The notes under the pieces: generated by a model
Seen by the model: the letters and a program-made list of their open reading frames with translations, nothing else
Databases searched by the model: none
What the model was told of the DNA's origin: nothing
Assembly (NCBI GenBank): GCA_032433765.1
Contig: JAVIAB010000092.1
Coordinates: 40,287,218 to 40,351,217, forward strand
Source of the DNA: Megaustenia siamemsis
Taxonomy: Eukaryota; Mollusca; Gastropoda; Stylommatophora; Ariophantidae
Reading direction: 5' to 3'
Length of the DNA stretch: 64,000 nt
Made by a program: the position numbers and the translations under genes
Shown here: piece after piece, positions 11,254 to 23,470 of the stretch
Position numbering within the stretch: position 1 is the first letter of the stretch
How the letters are laid out: every line of letters starts with the position of its first letter

Positions 11254-13500
11254 CTCCTCAATGTTCTAGTACCGTTTCTATAGATCAGCCTATTTTATTT
11301 TTCTTCCCCCCCCCCCGTTCCCATTTGAGGGCTTGCTTTCAGATTCTCTTGTTGTCTCTTCTAATCACATGGCTAACATATGACCAACTTTTTCTCTTGA
11401 TTATAGATGCAATTTTTGGATGCTTTGTCATTTCTCTTATTTCTGCACCAGTCTTGAATTTATTCCATGGTATACAAAGAATTTTCCTGAAGCATTTGTT
11501 TCCAAATGCATCCAATTTATGTTCTATCTCGTAGTTGTTTTCCAGCTCTCGCGTGCATAAGTAAGGGTGGATAATACATTTGATTTGAAAATCAGGAGCT
11601 TTATTTTTTGGCTTAGTAATTTTGATTTCAATACTTTTTTAAGGTATTTGAAAGTCATCGCAGCCGTTGCTATTCTAATTGCTATCTTTATCTCTTCTTG
11701 ATCTATGCAGCTTCCAAGATATCGAAATGACCTGCCTTATTTTTTATTCATTGATGACAGGACACTCGTTTTTTCTTGCATCATGTTCACATTGCTATAG
11801 ATAAGGACTATGTCGTCCGCAAAAATAAGGTCTTTTAATTGAGATCCAAGTGTCCATCTAAAGCCTTTGTTACCTGTACATCATTTCTGCCTTATAAAGT
11901 CGATGGCAATTTCAAATAACAGGGGAGATAAAATACATCCTTGTTTCACTCCGATATCAATCTGAACCATGCACATTAACCTGCCATTGTGTGAACTACC
12001 ACATAAGCCGGCGTAGAGGTATTTGATGACGTTATAATTTGTGGTGGTATTCATATTGTCAGAGTATGTTCCACAACGAGGCTCTGTGCATGTTGTTGAA
12101 AGCCTTTTTGAAATCAATGGAATTTAGAAGGAGTGGTTTCTGTTCTTTTATATGTTCCTCTAATACAATTCTTAGGGTGAAAATATGATCAAGGCAGCTT
12201 CTTCCTTTTCTAAACCCTGCATGTTCTTCACATATAACATTACCCGCAGAATCTTTGAATCTGTTCTTACAGAATACGTTAGAGGCACATGATAGAAAAG
12301 TCACGCGTCTCCATTGTTGCAATACTCGAGCTTGCCCCTCTTTTGAATTTTGACAACAGTACCTCTTTTCTATTGTGTAGGTACATTTTTTTCTTTCCAT
12401 ATTACATTAACATTTTTTTCTTGGTTTTAAGTTGTGGGTTATCCATTGCTTTTAGCACCTCGCACGTTAGATCATCTTCACATGCAGTCTTATTTTTATC
12501 CACGAGCCTTACAGCCGTCTCTACGTCATTCAAGGTAACATCATCTAAGTTTATAGCTAACTGTGAGGTTGGTTTGTTGGCTGCAAAATCTATTACATGC
12601 CTTGGTATTGTGCGATTAAGGATTTCCTTAAAGCGTGCAGCTCTCTTTACTTTATTTCTTCACTTGATGTTAATAAGGTTCCATATTTGTTCATAACAGG
12701 TGCCCCACTAGATACAACGGTGTTTGTTAGCATTTTCTTACATTATAAAGAGTTTTACTATCTCCAGTTATTGATTAAAGGAATTTGTTAGTATTTTCTG
12801 TACATTATAAAGAGTTTTACTATCTCCAGTTATTGATTAAAGGAGTTTGTTAGCATTTTCTGTACATTATAAAGAGTTTTACTATCTCCAGTTATTGATT
12901 AAATGAATTTGTTAGCATTTTCTGTACATTATAAAGAGTTTTACTATCTCCAGTTATTGATTAAAGGAGTTTGTTAGCATTTTCTGTACATTATAAAGAG
13001 TTTTACTATCTCCAGTTATTGATTAAAGGAATTTGTTAGTATTTTCTGTACATTATAAAGAGTTTCACTATCTCCAGTTATTGATTAAAGGAGTTTGTTA
13101 GTATTTTCTGTACATTATAAAGAGTTTTACTATCTCCAGTTATTGCTGCTCTCTCAGACTTCAATGTCAAGTTATCAATATAGGCTTCTCTTGTCTTTTC
13201 TGGTTAAGCTTTTTGATTTATTGTTTAGTTCTGTGTATGTTACTTTTGCCAGATCTTTTTGAAGATCTGTCTTTACAGTCACCACAGCTGTCTCTGTTTC
13301 TCTCCTTTCTTGCATGTGTTTCCATGTAATATCAGAAATCCATTCTCTTATTTCTATTTTCTGAAATCAGGCACTTGATTCTGCCGATGACGTTAGAGGT
13401 GTGATTTGGGACTCTCATATTTTTTTTTGTGTGCCCTTCTCATCCAGTTCCCTCTATATGTGCTCACATCCACCAAAGATATTCTAAATTCTCTTCTGAT
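11254..13500 (-). pseudogene. LINE family C: endonuclease end, linker and reverse transcriptase
   Basis: Read from 13500 downwards across frameshifts, this gives the end of the endonuclease (FRISLVDVSTYRG), a linker, then a pre-RT block (LDDVTLNDVETAVRL). RT motifs follow: EEHAGFRKGRSCLDHIF, SIDFKKAF (motif A), GVKQGCILSPLLF (motif B) and LIFADDIVLIYS (motif C, about 11797-11830). The thumb ends with KIASIIKRKSW. Such proteins nick target DNA and copy their own RNA into it. Both ends are missing: the N-terminal endonuclease and the last tail. The copy carries several stops and frameshifts and a 62-bp tandem expansion in its linker (12722-13146). Confidence 0.85.
12722..13146. repeat. 62-bp tandem repeat inside LINE C
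   Basis: About 6.9 copies of a 62-bp unit (contains acattataaagagttttac and ctccagttattgattaaag). The unit is LINE coding sequence: on the minus strand it reads TGDSKTLYNVQKMLTN, the linker between endonuclease and RT. Because 62 is not a multiple of 3, the expansion breaks the ORF. Confidence 0.93.
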
Positions 13501-13504
13501 ACTC

Positions 13505-13672
13505 TGCGTAATGAGTGAATGAAAGAATGAATGAATGAAAGAATGAATGAAAGAATGAATGAAAGAATGAATAAATGAATAAATGAAAGAATGAATTAAT
13601 GAATGTATGAAAGAAAGAAAGAATGAATGAAAGAATGAATTAATGAATGAATGAAAGAATGAAAGAAAGACA
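13505..13672. repeat. GAAT/GAAA microsatellite
   Basis: About 165 bp of gaatgaat and gaaagaat tetramers, abutting the 5'-truncated end of LINE C. It creates a spurious Ser/Phe/His-rich minus-strand ORF. Confidence 0.95.
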
Positions 13673-13724
13673 CGAATGCCGTCCATTAATTATGTCAAGC
13701 TTTAAACATACAATTGTTTTCCTT

Positions 13725-14035
13725 TTTGTGTGTGTTCATTTCTCCTTTACAATCAGCTTTTCTGCAGTTTCGCATTTTTGTTCATTTCTCCCTTACAATC
13801 AGCTTTTCTGCAGTTTCGCATTTTTGTTCATTTCTCCCTTACAATCAGTTTGACTGCAGCCTCACATTTTTGTTCATTTCTCCCTTACAATCAGTTTGAC
13901 TGCAGCCTCACATTTTTGTTCATTTCTCCCTTACAATCAGTTTGACTGCAGCCTCACATTTTTGTTCATTTCTCCCTTACAATCAGTTTGACTGCAGCCT
14001 CACATTTTTGTTCATTTCTCCTTTACAATCACCTT
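13725..14035 (+). repeat. 46-bp tandem repeat, about 6.5 copies
   Basis: The unit contains ttcatttctcccttacaatc and tgactgcagcctcac. Two sub-variants occur: the first copies have agcttttctgcagtttcgc and later ones agtttgactgcagcc. Several frames are open only because the unit lacks stops. Confidence 0.95.
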
Positions 14036-14224
14036 GACCGCAGCTTTGCATTGTGATACATCTCTTTGCTGTGACCCCTTCTAATACTAAGGCGATCAAC
14101 CTGGTTTTTTGTTTCTATGATCAGGAAATAACCACGCTATTTTGTTAATATCCTTATGGGAATAAAGTTCCACCTTTATTCAAACCTTCGGTTAAACGTA
14201 ATCAATTAATCTTTCGACATTTTG

Positions 14225-15540
14225 GCTTGTTATCATAATCATCATCGTGTGCCCTCTCCGCAACGAAGGTTGGCTACCATGGATCGCCATTCTACTCTGT
14301 TTCTTGCTTTGATGGTGCAGGCTGACATAGATTGACTTGTCCATCTTTTGATGTTACTCGTCCATGTTGGTCTTGGTCTGCCTCTTTTGCCTTGTATTTT
14401 TCCTTCCAATATTACTTTTAGTAGGCTGTTGTGTCTTTTAACATGCCCCAAAAATTTAATTTGTCTTGTCTTAATTGTGTTTAGTAGTTCTCTTTTTATT
14501 TTCAGTTGTTTTAAAACTTCATCGTTTGTTATCTTTTGTTTCCATCCAATTCTACCTATTCTTCTATAAATCTACATTTCAAAGGCTTCAATTTTCTGTA
14601 CTGTTTTCTTGTCTAATGTCCATGTTTCTGCACCATACAGGAATATTGAGAAGATGTAACATTTTGCCATTCTTAGTTTCAGCCCTGCAGATATTTGTTT
14701 TGTAGTTAGTATATTTTTCATGACATTAAAATTACTTTTTGCCATACCTATTCTTTTGTTTATTTCAGTTTTGCATTTTCCATCATTGGTTATAGTATGT
14801 CCTAGGTAGTTGTAACTCTGGACTGTCTCCAGATGTGTTCCCTCAGCTGTGATATTTAATTGTAGGTCTTGAGAATTGTCTTTGTTTATGATCATAGTTT
14901 TAGTCTATTTGATATTCATTTCTAGTCCATATATTTTTTGCTTGTTGTGTTTATCACATTAAGCAATTGTTGTAGGTCTTTAGGATTTTCTGCTAGTAGA
15001 ACAGTATCATCAGCATATCTCTAGTTATTGATTATCTTTCCATAGTTATATCAATTCCTTATTTCTCCATTGGTTTCTCAACACATGTGTTGTCGTTTCC
15101 TACGCTGGCATCAAAGTAGCCCATTACAATTAGATATATATCATGTTAGGTATTGTATCTAGGCATTGTTGAAATTGATGGTACAATCCATCTTTAATTT
15201 CATCTCCTGCCCCAATTGTAGGTGTGTAACTTGGCATAATTATGAGTCTTCTATGTCTTGATTTATATCGAGTCCTTATCAGATTATTATTCACTGACTC
15301 CCATTGTATAAGGCTTCTTGCAGATGTATTTGTCATCATTATTCCTACCTCTTCTCGGCGTTTTTCATCTCCCCTGCCCGAATATAACATTATTTTGTTA
15401 TTACCAAATGACCTTTTGCCTGTTTCCGGTCATCGCATTTCACTGCTATCCAAAATATCGAGATAGTATTTATCCATCTCGCTAGTCACGTGGGCCATTT
15501 TTGTTGGTGGAGCCATTATTCTGACATTCCATACACCGAT
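14225..15540 (-). pseudogene. LINE family A copy with endonuclease fused to half an RT
   Basis: From 15535 downwards the minus strand encodes an APE-type endonuclease start (GVWNVRIMAPPTKMAHVTSE, IMLYSGRGDEKRREEVG, then SYTPTIGAGDE). Near 15045 it jumps into the RT at [18 protein letters not shown]. The RT C-terminal region follows: KTEINKRIGMAKSNFNVMKN, FLYGAETWTLDKK, and the final WRSMVANLRCGEGTR ending at 14242. The end of the endonuclease, the linker and RT motifs before YADD are deleted. The 3' half is otherwise good, with a nonsense change near 14572 where relatives have W (EMWIYRR). The 3' end abuts a short ATC-rich tail. Confidence 0.85.
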
Positions 15541-16683
15541 TTGGTTATGGTTTTAGGACAAACATTAGACATACACCTAAGACATACATCTTGCTTGGAA
15601 TTCGTCATTGGCATTTTGGAGTCGGGATTTCACTTTCAATAACAATGAATGTTCCGCGGATGCCTTGTTGGGCGACCAATCAATCTTCGTAGCAAGATGA
15701 AGAAAATAAATGTTACGTTACACACCATACAATGTATCTACAGATCACCACTTGTTACGGCACAAGATGGAGATGAAGATCTCCACTTTATTAAGGATAC
15801 TAGCCATGACAGAAAGCGTTAACAAGCGATCATCAAGAAATAAAGAAGGTTTGTAAAGAGATAAGGACCAAGCACCCAGGGCATTATCGATTTGTGTCAC
15901 AGACAATAAGGGATTTGCAGGGGGACGAAGCGATATCAATTACAGCAGGACAAGCTACAAGGATTTGTCGCCGGCGCGACAGTCTTAAATTAGCCGGCCT
16001 TGCTCTGAGTGAGACGGGTAGTGTTCATGAAGCGGGATCTAAAGGACCAGCTCATTAAGCGGTATTTCCTGAAAATTAAAGGTAGAATGGAAAGAGCGAT
16101 ACTTTTGTTAAATGTCTTTAAAAAGTGTCAGGGAAATAGTGACTGCAACAACACATGAAAATATGTGGATACGAAGGTGCAAGTAACAGGCAGCTTGAAT
16201 TTATAAATATACAACAGAGAATGATACGGTTGAAAGAAACTTGAATATGAAGGTATTACAAGTGGAAACCACTAACGCTTTATTTTTAAAAAAAAAGATC
16301 AATGTTACAAGTACATGAAAAAGACAATTGTCAAATTAATGAAAAGTGAAGAAATGTTTTGTTTTAAAAAATAACTTATATTACAATGGCGATCTCACAC
16401 ACAGTGAGAGCTAAATGTGACAAGTCATTAAATGATATACAATAATAGGAAGTAAAAACTGCAATCAATTCAAGCAAAAGCTAAATTCATAGAACAATTG
16501 ACAATATTAGTGTCTTTGCAAGGACAACAACTGAATGGGAACATCAAAGTGTTGTGTTATACAACTTTGTTGAGGAAGATTATCAGAAAATTGAAAACAA
16601 AATCAGCAACTGGTCAACAGGTACAATCAGAAGCAGATGTAGACAGTGATAAAAGCAGACCGTAAATCTGAAGAGGTCATGAG

Positions 16684-16686
<3 letters not shown>
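15541..16686. other. No recognisable gene
   Basis: Non-coding sequence. No domain or RNA gene seen. Confidence 0.5.

Positions 16687-16731
<45 letters not shown>
16687..16731. repeat. (GA)n microsatellite
   Basis: About 45 bp of uninterrupted GA dinucleotides. Confidence 0.97.
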
Positions 16732-16734
<3 letters not shown>

Positions 16735-17029
16735 CAACACAATTATTTATCACTGATACTCTAGTTGATTCAAGCGACTCAAGGAAGATCTTCAAATTGT
16801 AAAACGTTTGTGGTTAAAAATTGAATACTGCAGCCCGGAAACTCTCAGACTTTCTTACCAAATGTGTATATTTTGTTGCCAGCATTAACTGCTAAAATAT
16901 CGTTCACCCATAAATATGGACTTCAGCTAAAAATGATGTGTTTGGCGTCACAAACTGAAACCATTCCCATAAAACATAAATTTTAAAAATGAATGAAATG
17001 TTCCAGACTTAGGGACATCTTCATTCTTA

Positions 17030-18270
17030 AAAGGATTAGCAGCTTTGAAGGTCATGGCAGTTGCCAACATCGAGCAGAGGCTACTTACCCTTCTGTTCAA
17101 GGGACTAATCCTTGCACCAATCGAGTATGCCCTGGCAGTTCTTACAGTGAGTAAGACGCAAATTGTCAAGCTGGAGAAAATACAAAATGGAGCTATACGC
17201 ATTATCTAGGGGTGTACGAGGGACACTCCCTGTGTAGCAATGAGGTATCTTCCCGACTTTCCAACCATGGATGACAGAATCAGGATCTGGAGGGGACGAG
17301 CATACCTGATGATTAGTGCAGATAAAGAGCATCCATTGCATCATGAGATCGAAACGAAACAGGGAAGGGTATCAGACTAAAAAGAGGCAAATCATGGGTG
17401 GGCAGAGCAGAGGATGCCATCAAATAGGTCTGTGGGCTTACCAACATCAACGCCGGAGAGGAGTGGTTACCGGTGCCTACGTCATTCAAGGGGACATTCT
17501 CGTGTATTGTCACACACGACAGGGAATGTAGGGAACAGATCTCAGTCGTGGTCAATGCTGAGGTCAACGGTCTCATCTGCGATAACACCGATGAGAAAGA
17601 TGCAGTCATCTATACAGATGGATCTGTAATACGACACCAAATAAGTGCATGGGCATTTACAGCACGCTCGGCAGGCAGAATAGTCAAGGAAGACAGTGGT
17701 GCATACGTCATGACCACGAGTAGGGTTATGATGGAGGTGATGGCAGTGACCAAGGCATTCATCTGGCTATAGTCACAAGACTACACCCACGCATGTATAC
17801 TGAGTGATTCGATGAGCATGATACGAAAAGTGGAGGCGCGATCTGTACGTAGGCGATGGGTGGAGTCATTGCAGAAGTCAAAAATACGAAAGGTCACCTT
17901 TGTCTACGTCCCAGGACATGCTGGAGTACGGGGAAATGAAAGGGCGGAGAGGTTGGCTAGCTGCGCTATTGTTGATGACGGTCAACCAATGGATCGGGCG
18001 GACATCATCAATGCCATCCGGGAGGTTGGAAGGGCACAGGACTTCGACAACCACGAGTCCACGTCACTCCTTCGGATGAAAGAGATGGGAGTTAAGACGG
18101 GCACAGCCAGAAACGAGAAACTTAGTGGGCGTGTAAGAAGACTAATCAACCAACACAGAACTGGAGTCGTCAGTCGCTGGACACTTCGAGACTTGCTGAG
18201 GAGGGGATATGAGCACATATGGACATGTTCGGAGTGCAATGATGATGACCCGCAAATAGCTCATTCTTAA
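17030..18270 (+). pseudogene. LINE family G: RT C-terminus plus RNase H domain
   Basis: The plus strand carries the connection region after the RT (ANIEQRLLTLLFKGLILAP, RYLPDFPTMDDRIRIW), then a frameshift, then a typeI-like RNase H. The RNase H acidic residues are visible: D in IYTDGSV (about 17612), E in MMEVMAVTKAF, D in ILSDSMS, and D/E in the end motif YVPGHAGVRGNERAERL. This domain removes RNA from RNA:DNA hybrids during retrotransposition. One TAG at 17770-17772 interrupts it in frame, where relatives have W. The final part, RRLINQHRTGVVSRWTL, matches the usual C-terminal extension. It is the only element here with RNase H, and it is 5'-truncated. Confidence 0.8.
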
Positions 18271-18289
18271 ATCCTGTACAATTGTGAAG

Positions 18290-18750
18290 GTTAGAACTAA
18301 AATGTCACTTGAGATGAAAACAAAGAGCTGTGACAGAAACTATCGTAAAAGACGCCGTAAACTCCTGAAAGACTTGAGATGAAAACAAAGAGCTGTGACA
18401 AAAATTACTGTAAAAGACGCAGTGAACTCCTGAAAGACTTGAGATGAAAACAAAAGGGATGTGACAGAAACTATCGTAAAAGACGCCGTGAACTCCTGAA
18501 AGACTTGAGATGAAAACAAAAGGGATGTGACAGAAACTATCGTAAAAGACGCCGTGAACTCCTGAAAGACTTGAGATGAAAACAAAAGGGATGTGACAGA
18601 AACTATCGTAAAAGACGCCGTGAACTCCTGAAAGACTTGAGATGAAAACAAAAGGGATGTGACAGAAACTATCGTAAAAGACGCCGTGAACTCCTAAAAG
18701 ACCTGAGATGAAAACAAAAAGCTGTGACAGAAACTATCGTGAAAGTCGCT
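18290..18750 (+). repeat. 65/66-bp tandem repeat, about 7 copies
   Basis: The unit contains gacttgagatgaaaacaaa, gtgacagaaactatcgtaaa and gacgccgtgaactcctga. Central copies are 66 bp and outer copies 65 bp. The 66-bp multiple of three produces a long but meaningless minus-strand ORF. It begins right after the end of LINE G. Confidence 0.95.
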
Positions 18751-19591
18751 GTGAACTTGAAGGAAGCTGAAAGTATGGCAGATAATAGAAAAAATGGCGA
18801 CAGTAATGTAGAGAGTGGACCAGACTTAAGCATCTTGTCTTTTTTAGTCACGGAGGGAGCACAATGAGATTTTGTTGCTGCGCTGCACGACGTTAAGTCA
18901 TATCGACCACATATTGCTGTGTGGACCCATGGACAAGTACAAGACGATGGTGGATTATGTGTACACTACAGTCCAATAGTGCGTTAAATAAACCTTGTAG
19001 TGGGGCGAACTGTTCGGACAGCTGTTCATGTTCGGTCTGCCTTTCACTTTCTCCTTTCATGGAACAAGGCCTACATCTCTTTAATAGTAAACTGACAAAG
19101 AGAGCAGCCCGATCCATGATACAAATGCCTGTCATATAATAATTACCGCTTCATAATCCGTCTCCCGCTGATATTATGTTATGGACATCATGACTATACT
19201 GTGTACATTCCCTAGATCAACAAACCATCGTCGCAGATATGCAAAGTGCGTCGAAGGAAGATATATAAAGATGTACACTATAATCATTCATTGTTTAGAA
19301 TTCATCCACGCGACCACAATATGCAATGAACCATGTTATCAGTAAAGTGTCGAGATGTTTCTTTGAAGCAGGAATAATGCATTCACCTGATAACAGGATC
19401 CCCAAAATGTAAACAGTTCAAAAGTGATGTAAACAGAAAATGTTGATTAAAATTTTCTTTTAAATAGTTATTTGAAAAAAATAGTGTACAATGACATTCA
19501 ATAGTATAAGGTTTGTAGCAGTAAGAGCTTTTGTTTAGCGATAATGTAACCATTGTCCCTGACTATCACTATCCAGCCGACCTATAAATGT
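18751..19591. other. No recognisable gene
   Basis: Spacer without recognisable coding or repeat content. Short ORFs on both strands overlap each other. Confidence 0.5.
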
Positions 19592-19830
19592 CATGTCACG
19601 CGTCCTTCGCAGAACGTTGCATTCACCGCATTCCGTATAAACAAATCTGTTCTCTAGCCAGATCTACAACTTCTTCTATTGACATTTTCAAGATCTCTTT
19701 GATGTCTTCAAACCATCTTCGTTTTGGTCTGCCCATGATGCGTCGTCCACGAACCATGCCTTGAATTATTGCCTGGAATTTTTCCAGCCCACTGTGTCTT
19801 TATACATTGAGATAGTATTTGACTTTCCTG
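19592..19830 (-). pseudogene. LINE family F, 3'-terminal ORF remnant
   Basis: The minus strand encodes the tail of a non-LTR RT protein: a HSGLEKF-like block, then RRIMGRPKRRWFEDIKEIL and the cysteine/phenylalanine end. A sister copy with the same end is at 32640-32880 on the same strand. It is 5'-truncated and immediately followed on the plus map by an ATC run belonging to LINE A. Confidence 0.7.
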
Positions 19831-19842
19831 TCTCGAATGAAT

Positions 19843-21482
19843 ATCATCATCATCATCATCATCCTCATCACTGAGTGCCGTCTCCGCATCGAAGGTTGGC
19901 TACCATGGAGCGCTATTCCACTCTGTCTCATGCTTTGATGGTGCAGATTGTCATAGGTTGAACTGTCCATCTTTTGCTGTTACTTGACCATGTTAGTCTT
20001 GATCTGCCTCTGCTTCTTTTACCTTGTATTTTCCCTTCCAATATTACTTTTATTAGGCTGTTATGTCTTTTAACATGACCCAAAAATTTCATTTGTCTTG
20101 TTCCAATTGTGCTTAGTAGTTCTATTTTAATTTTTAGTTGTTTTAAAACTTCATCATTTGTTTTCTTTCCTTTCCATCCAATTCTACCTATTCTTCTATA
20201 AATCCACATTTCAAAGACTTCAATTTTCTGTTCTGTTTTCTTATCTAATGTCCATATTTCTGCATCATATAGGAATATTGAGAAGATGTAACATTTTGCT
20301 ATTCTTAGTTTTAGCCTTGTTGTTATTTGTTTTGATGGTAGTATATTTTTCATTTCATTAAAATTACTTTTTGCCATACCTATTCATTTGTTTATTTCAA
20401 ATTTACATTTTTCATCACTGGTTATAGTATGTCCCAGGTAGTTGATGATCATAATTTTAGTCTTTTTGATATTCAATTCTAGTCCAATTTTTTTTGCTTT
20501 TTATGTTTATTGCATTAAGTAATTGTTGTAGATCTTTAGGATTTTCTGCTAGTAGTACAGTAATTGAAGTCAACGGTCACAACATAAATAATTTGCGATA
20601 TGCGGATGACACAGTCTTAATAGCAGAGACAGAGAATGAACTACAAGAAATGATAGACATAATAGTAAAAGAAAGCAACAAGAAATTCCTCAATCTGAAT
20701 AGTAAGAAAACAGAAGTAATGGTTATATCGAAGAAACAATCACCACCATCATGCAGCATAAAAAATAAACGAAACAAATCTGGAACAAGTGCAACGTTTC
20801 AAATACTTGGGCACAATAATAACATCAGATGGGAGATGCACCACATAAATAAAAACCAGAATAGCTTAGGCCAAAATAGCATTTCAGAAAATGAAAAATA
20901 TCTTATGCAACAAATCTATGTCAATAAAAATGAGAAAGAGAGTTCATCGGTGCTATATAGAACCAATTCTGACCTATGGAAGCGAATCATGGACAGTAGA
21001 CAAACAAATGAAAAGACGATTAGAGGCCACAGAGATGGGATTTCTCAGAAGAATGTTGAAAGTTCCCTGGACAGCTAAAAAGACCAATGAGGAAGTTCTC
21101 AAAGAGGCCAACACAAAAAGGGAGCTCTTAAAAAACATCAGAAAGAAGCAATCAACATTTTTCGGGCACATCATGAGAAGATGAAAGTTGGAATACTTGG
21201 TTACAACTGGCAAAATAAAAGGAAAGAGAGATCGCGGACGACAAAGATAGAAAATAATGGATAGCTTGGTGTCATGGCATGGAAAACAGTCAACAACAGA
21301 ACTGATACGATGCACTGTAGATATAAGATTGTGGAGGGACATGATCACCTACTCCAACCGGTATGGCACATGACGATGACGAGTACAGTATCACCAGCAT
21401 ATCTTAGGTTATTGATTATCTTTCCATATGTTTAGGCCTAGTATCTCTGTGATGTTTTTGAAAATTTGCTCAGTGTATAGAT
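19843..21482 (-). pseudogene. LINE family A copy, split by a LINE B1 insertion
   Basis: Two minus-strand blocks form one element: 21482-21391 and 20562-19843. The upstream block reads LYTEQIFKNITEILGLNI and then INNLRYAGDTV. The second continues with LLAENPKDLQQL, then MAKSNFNEMKNILPSKQIT, FLYDAEIWTLDKKTEQKIEV, EMWIYRRIGRIGWKG and the family end near NLRCGDGTQ. A 149-codon stretch (20377-19928) is intact. The catalytic motif reads YAGD rather than YADD. A (ATC)n tail lies at 19845-19866. The inserted LINE is 20563-21381. Confidence 0.87.
20563..21381 (+). pseudogene. LINE family B1, 5'-truncated insertion in LINE A
   Basis: The plus strand opens with [20 protein letters not shown] (RT motif C), then KGLSLNSKKTEVMVISKK-like sequence. 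After frameshifts it gives MSIKMRKRVHRCYIEPILTY, LRRMLKVPWTAKKTNEEVLK and the family end near the word RYGT, with a GATGACG tail. It is flanked by a 9-bp target-site duplication, agtacagta (20554-20562 and 21382-21390). A second copy at 51423-52464 is longer. The RT palm before motif C is missing, so it is dead. Confidence 0.9.
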
Positions 21483-22800
21483 GTTTATAAGCCAGTACTT
21501 TTTAATGTTTAACATAATTTCCAGTGGATTCAGCTGTACACACATATGAAAATTTCCCACTCAGAAAGGACAAATATAAAAGAGAGGAAGGGCAATGACC
21601 TGCTCAACACCAATGCCCATCCCTAATGCTGTAGCCCAGAAATATGAATGCGAATACTCTGCTCTGTAACATTAAGTGTTTGGGACATCCTTTAACTGTG
21701 TGTCCTATAGTACTTAGCTTGGTGTGATGCCAACTGCATTAACCACAATTCAATGTGCTGTTGGAGGTTGAAAAATATTTTTAAAATAAGAGCACTAATA
21801 ACATTTTCTCTATAAACCTTGAGGCGAAGTGGTAAATCTTACTCGCTTTACATTAATATTTAAGAGATTTGCAGAAAAATAGAAAACACGTACAGTGATA
21901 TTTACCTATTTACCATTTAATTTTTTTTTTTACTCTATTTACTTTAGATTGAGTCTTCGAACTTTCTTTCCTACATGCAAACTGACCAACTATCAATATC
22001 TATGTTCTCAGAATGATCTTTACATTCTGTGAAGCATCAAATTAATCTGAAGTCGCATTTACATTTGGCGTTCCCACTTTCCCAAACCCTTTAGAAGCTA
22101 CCCCTACCCAACACTTTTTATATCGCTACGCTACTGCCCATTACTGGGAGAGTTGAGGTCTCTGATTCGTTGATGCTAGATTTGAAGTCACTGCTGACCT
22201 CATAAATTCTCCGTTGCTGCGCTAATCAATACAAATGGACTAGTGCTAGCTACAGACAGTCTAGATTTGAAGACCCAGGAATACAGCGGTCAAATATTAA
22301 TTAGGACACAAGCTTGTCTTTACCAAGCAAAGTTATGATATTTCCATGATGAGAAAGGTGAAGGGGTTAACAAAGGCGGGGAGTGAGAAATGAATGTAAG
22401 AATAGATAGTGTCATTACCAGAGTTTGTGGTAGCGATGAGGCTAGGCGTAAAACTATGTATCGGCCATGGCATCAACAAGAGCTTGCTCAACATAATCTG
22501 GCAAGCTGATATGGAAGAACGTGAACGGATGATTTTCTTTTGAATCAGAAACAGCAGACTACATGAAGTCAGGAAGTCATTTTTGAAGCAGCGCTGACGA
22601 AATGGTTAATGCACTAGCTACTGACCACGAGTGTTTGTGTTCAATTTACAAATGTTCTTTTTTTCTTAACCACCACGTCTTCAGGGTTTATCCAGCCTCT
22701 GGAAAGGTAGAGATCTTTTTCCTAGAAAATTAGGACGGCCTGACGCATACAATATACTATTGAGCAGTGAAAAATATCTACCACATTCCGTATATACTAC
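21483..22800. other. No recognisable gene
   Basis: 1.3 kb of non-coding sequence. I looked for a further adenylyl cyclase exon on the minus strand here and saw none. Confidence 0.5.
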
Positions 22801-22804
22801 ATTA

Positions 22805-23214
22805 TATGTGGTGGTGGTGGTGGCGGTGATAGTGGTGAAATTATCGGCGGTAGTAATAGTGAAATTAGCGATAGTGGAGCAGTGGTGGAAGTAGTGAAAT
22901 TAACGTCGGTAGTAGTAGTGGTGGCGGATATAGAAAAATTGGCGGATTTAGTAGTAGTGGTTGTGGAAGTGGTGAATTTAGCGGAAGTGTTATTAGTATC
23001 GTTGGCTTCAGTGAAATAGGCGTCAGTAGTTGTGGTTGTGGAAATAGTGAAATTAGCGGAGGTGTTATTAGTATCGGTGGATATAGTGAAATTAGCGGCG
23101 GTAGTAGTAGTAGTGGAAGTAGTGAAAGTAACGTTACTAACAGGAGCAAGGGAAGTAGTGAAATTGGCATTTATAGTATAGTGGTGGTATAAGTAATGAA
23201 TGTATTGGTAGTAA

Positions 23215-23245
<31 letters not shown>

Positions 23246-23345
23246 TTAGCATTGAAATTATCAGCAATAACAGTAGCAGTCGAAGAAGTGTAATAATTTG
23301 TAGCAGTGGTGTAAATAGTGAAACTAGCGTCAGTAATTATAGTGA
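22805..23345 (+). repeat. Imperfect GTR trinucleotide region
   Basis: About 540 bp of degenerate gtagtag, gtggtgg and gtgaaatta units, including a clean TAG run at 23216-23242. It yields Thr/Ser/Asn-rich and Leu/Pro-rich minus-strand ORFs that reflect the repeat, not a gene. It ends about 125 bp from the 23471-23592 exon. Confidence 0.85.
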
Positions 23346-23470
23346 TTAGTTCTAACAGTCAGGTAGCATGTAGTGGCTATGTTTAGTACGGCGTTGTTGT
23401 TTCAGTCAAATGTTTAGTGTGATGGCCGACCTAAAACAACAAGCATGGCCTAGTCAACACAATCACTTAC

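Noticed and set aside
13393..13686. 97-codon Ser/Phe/His-rich ORF
   Set aside because: It is the GAAT/GAAA microsatellite read on the minus strand.
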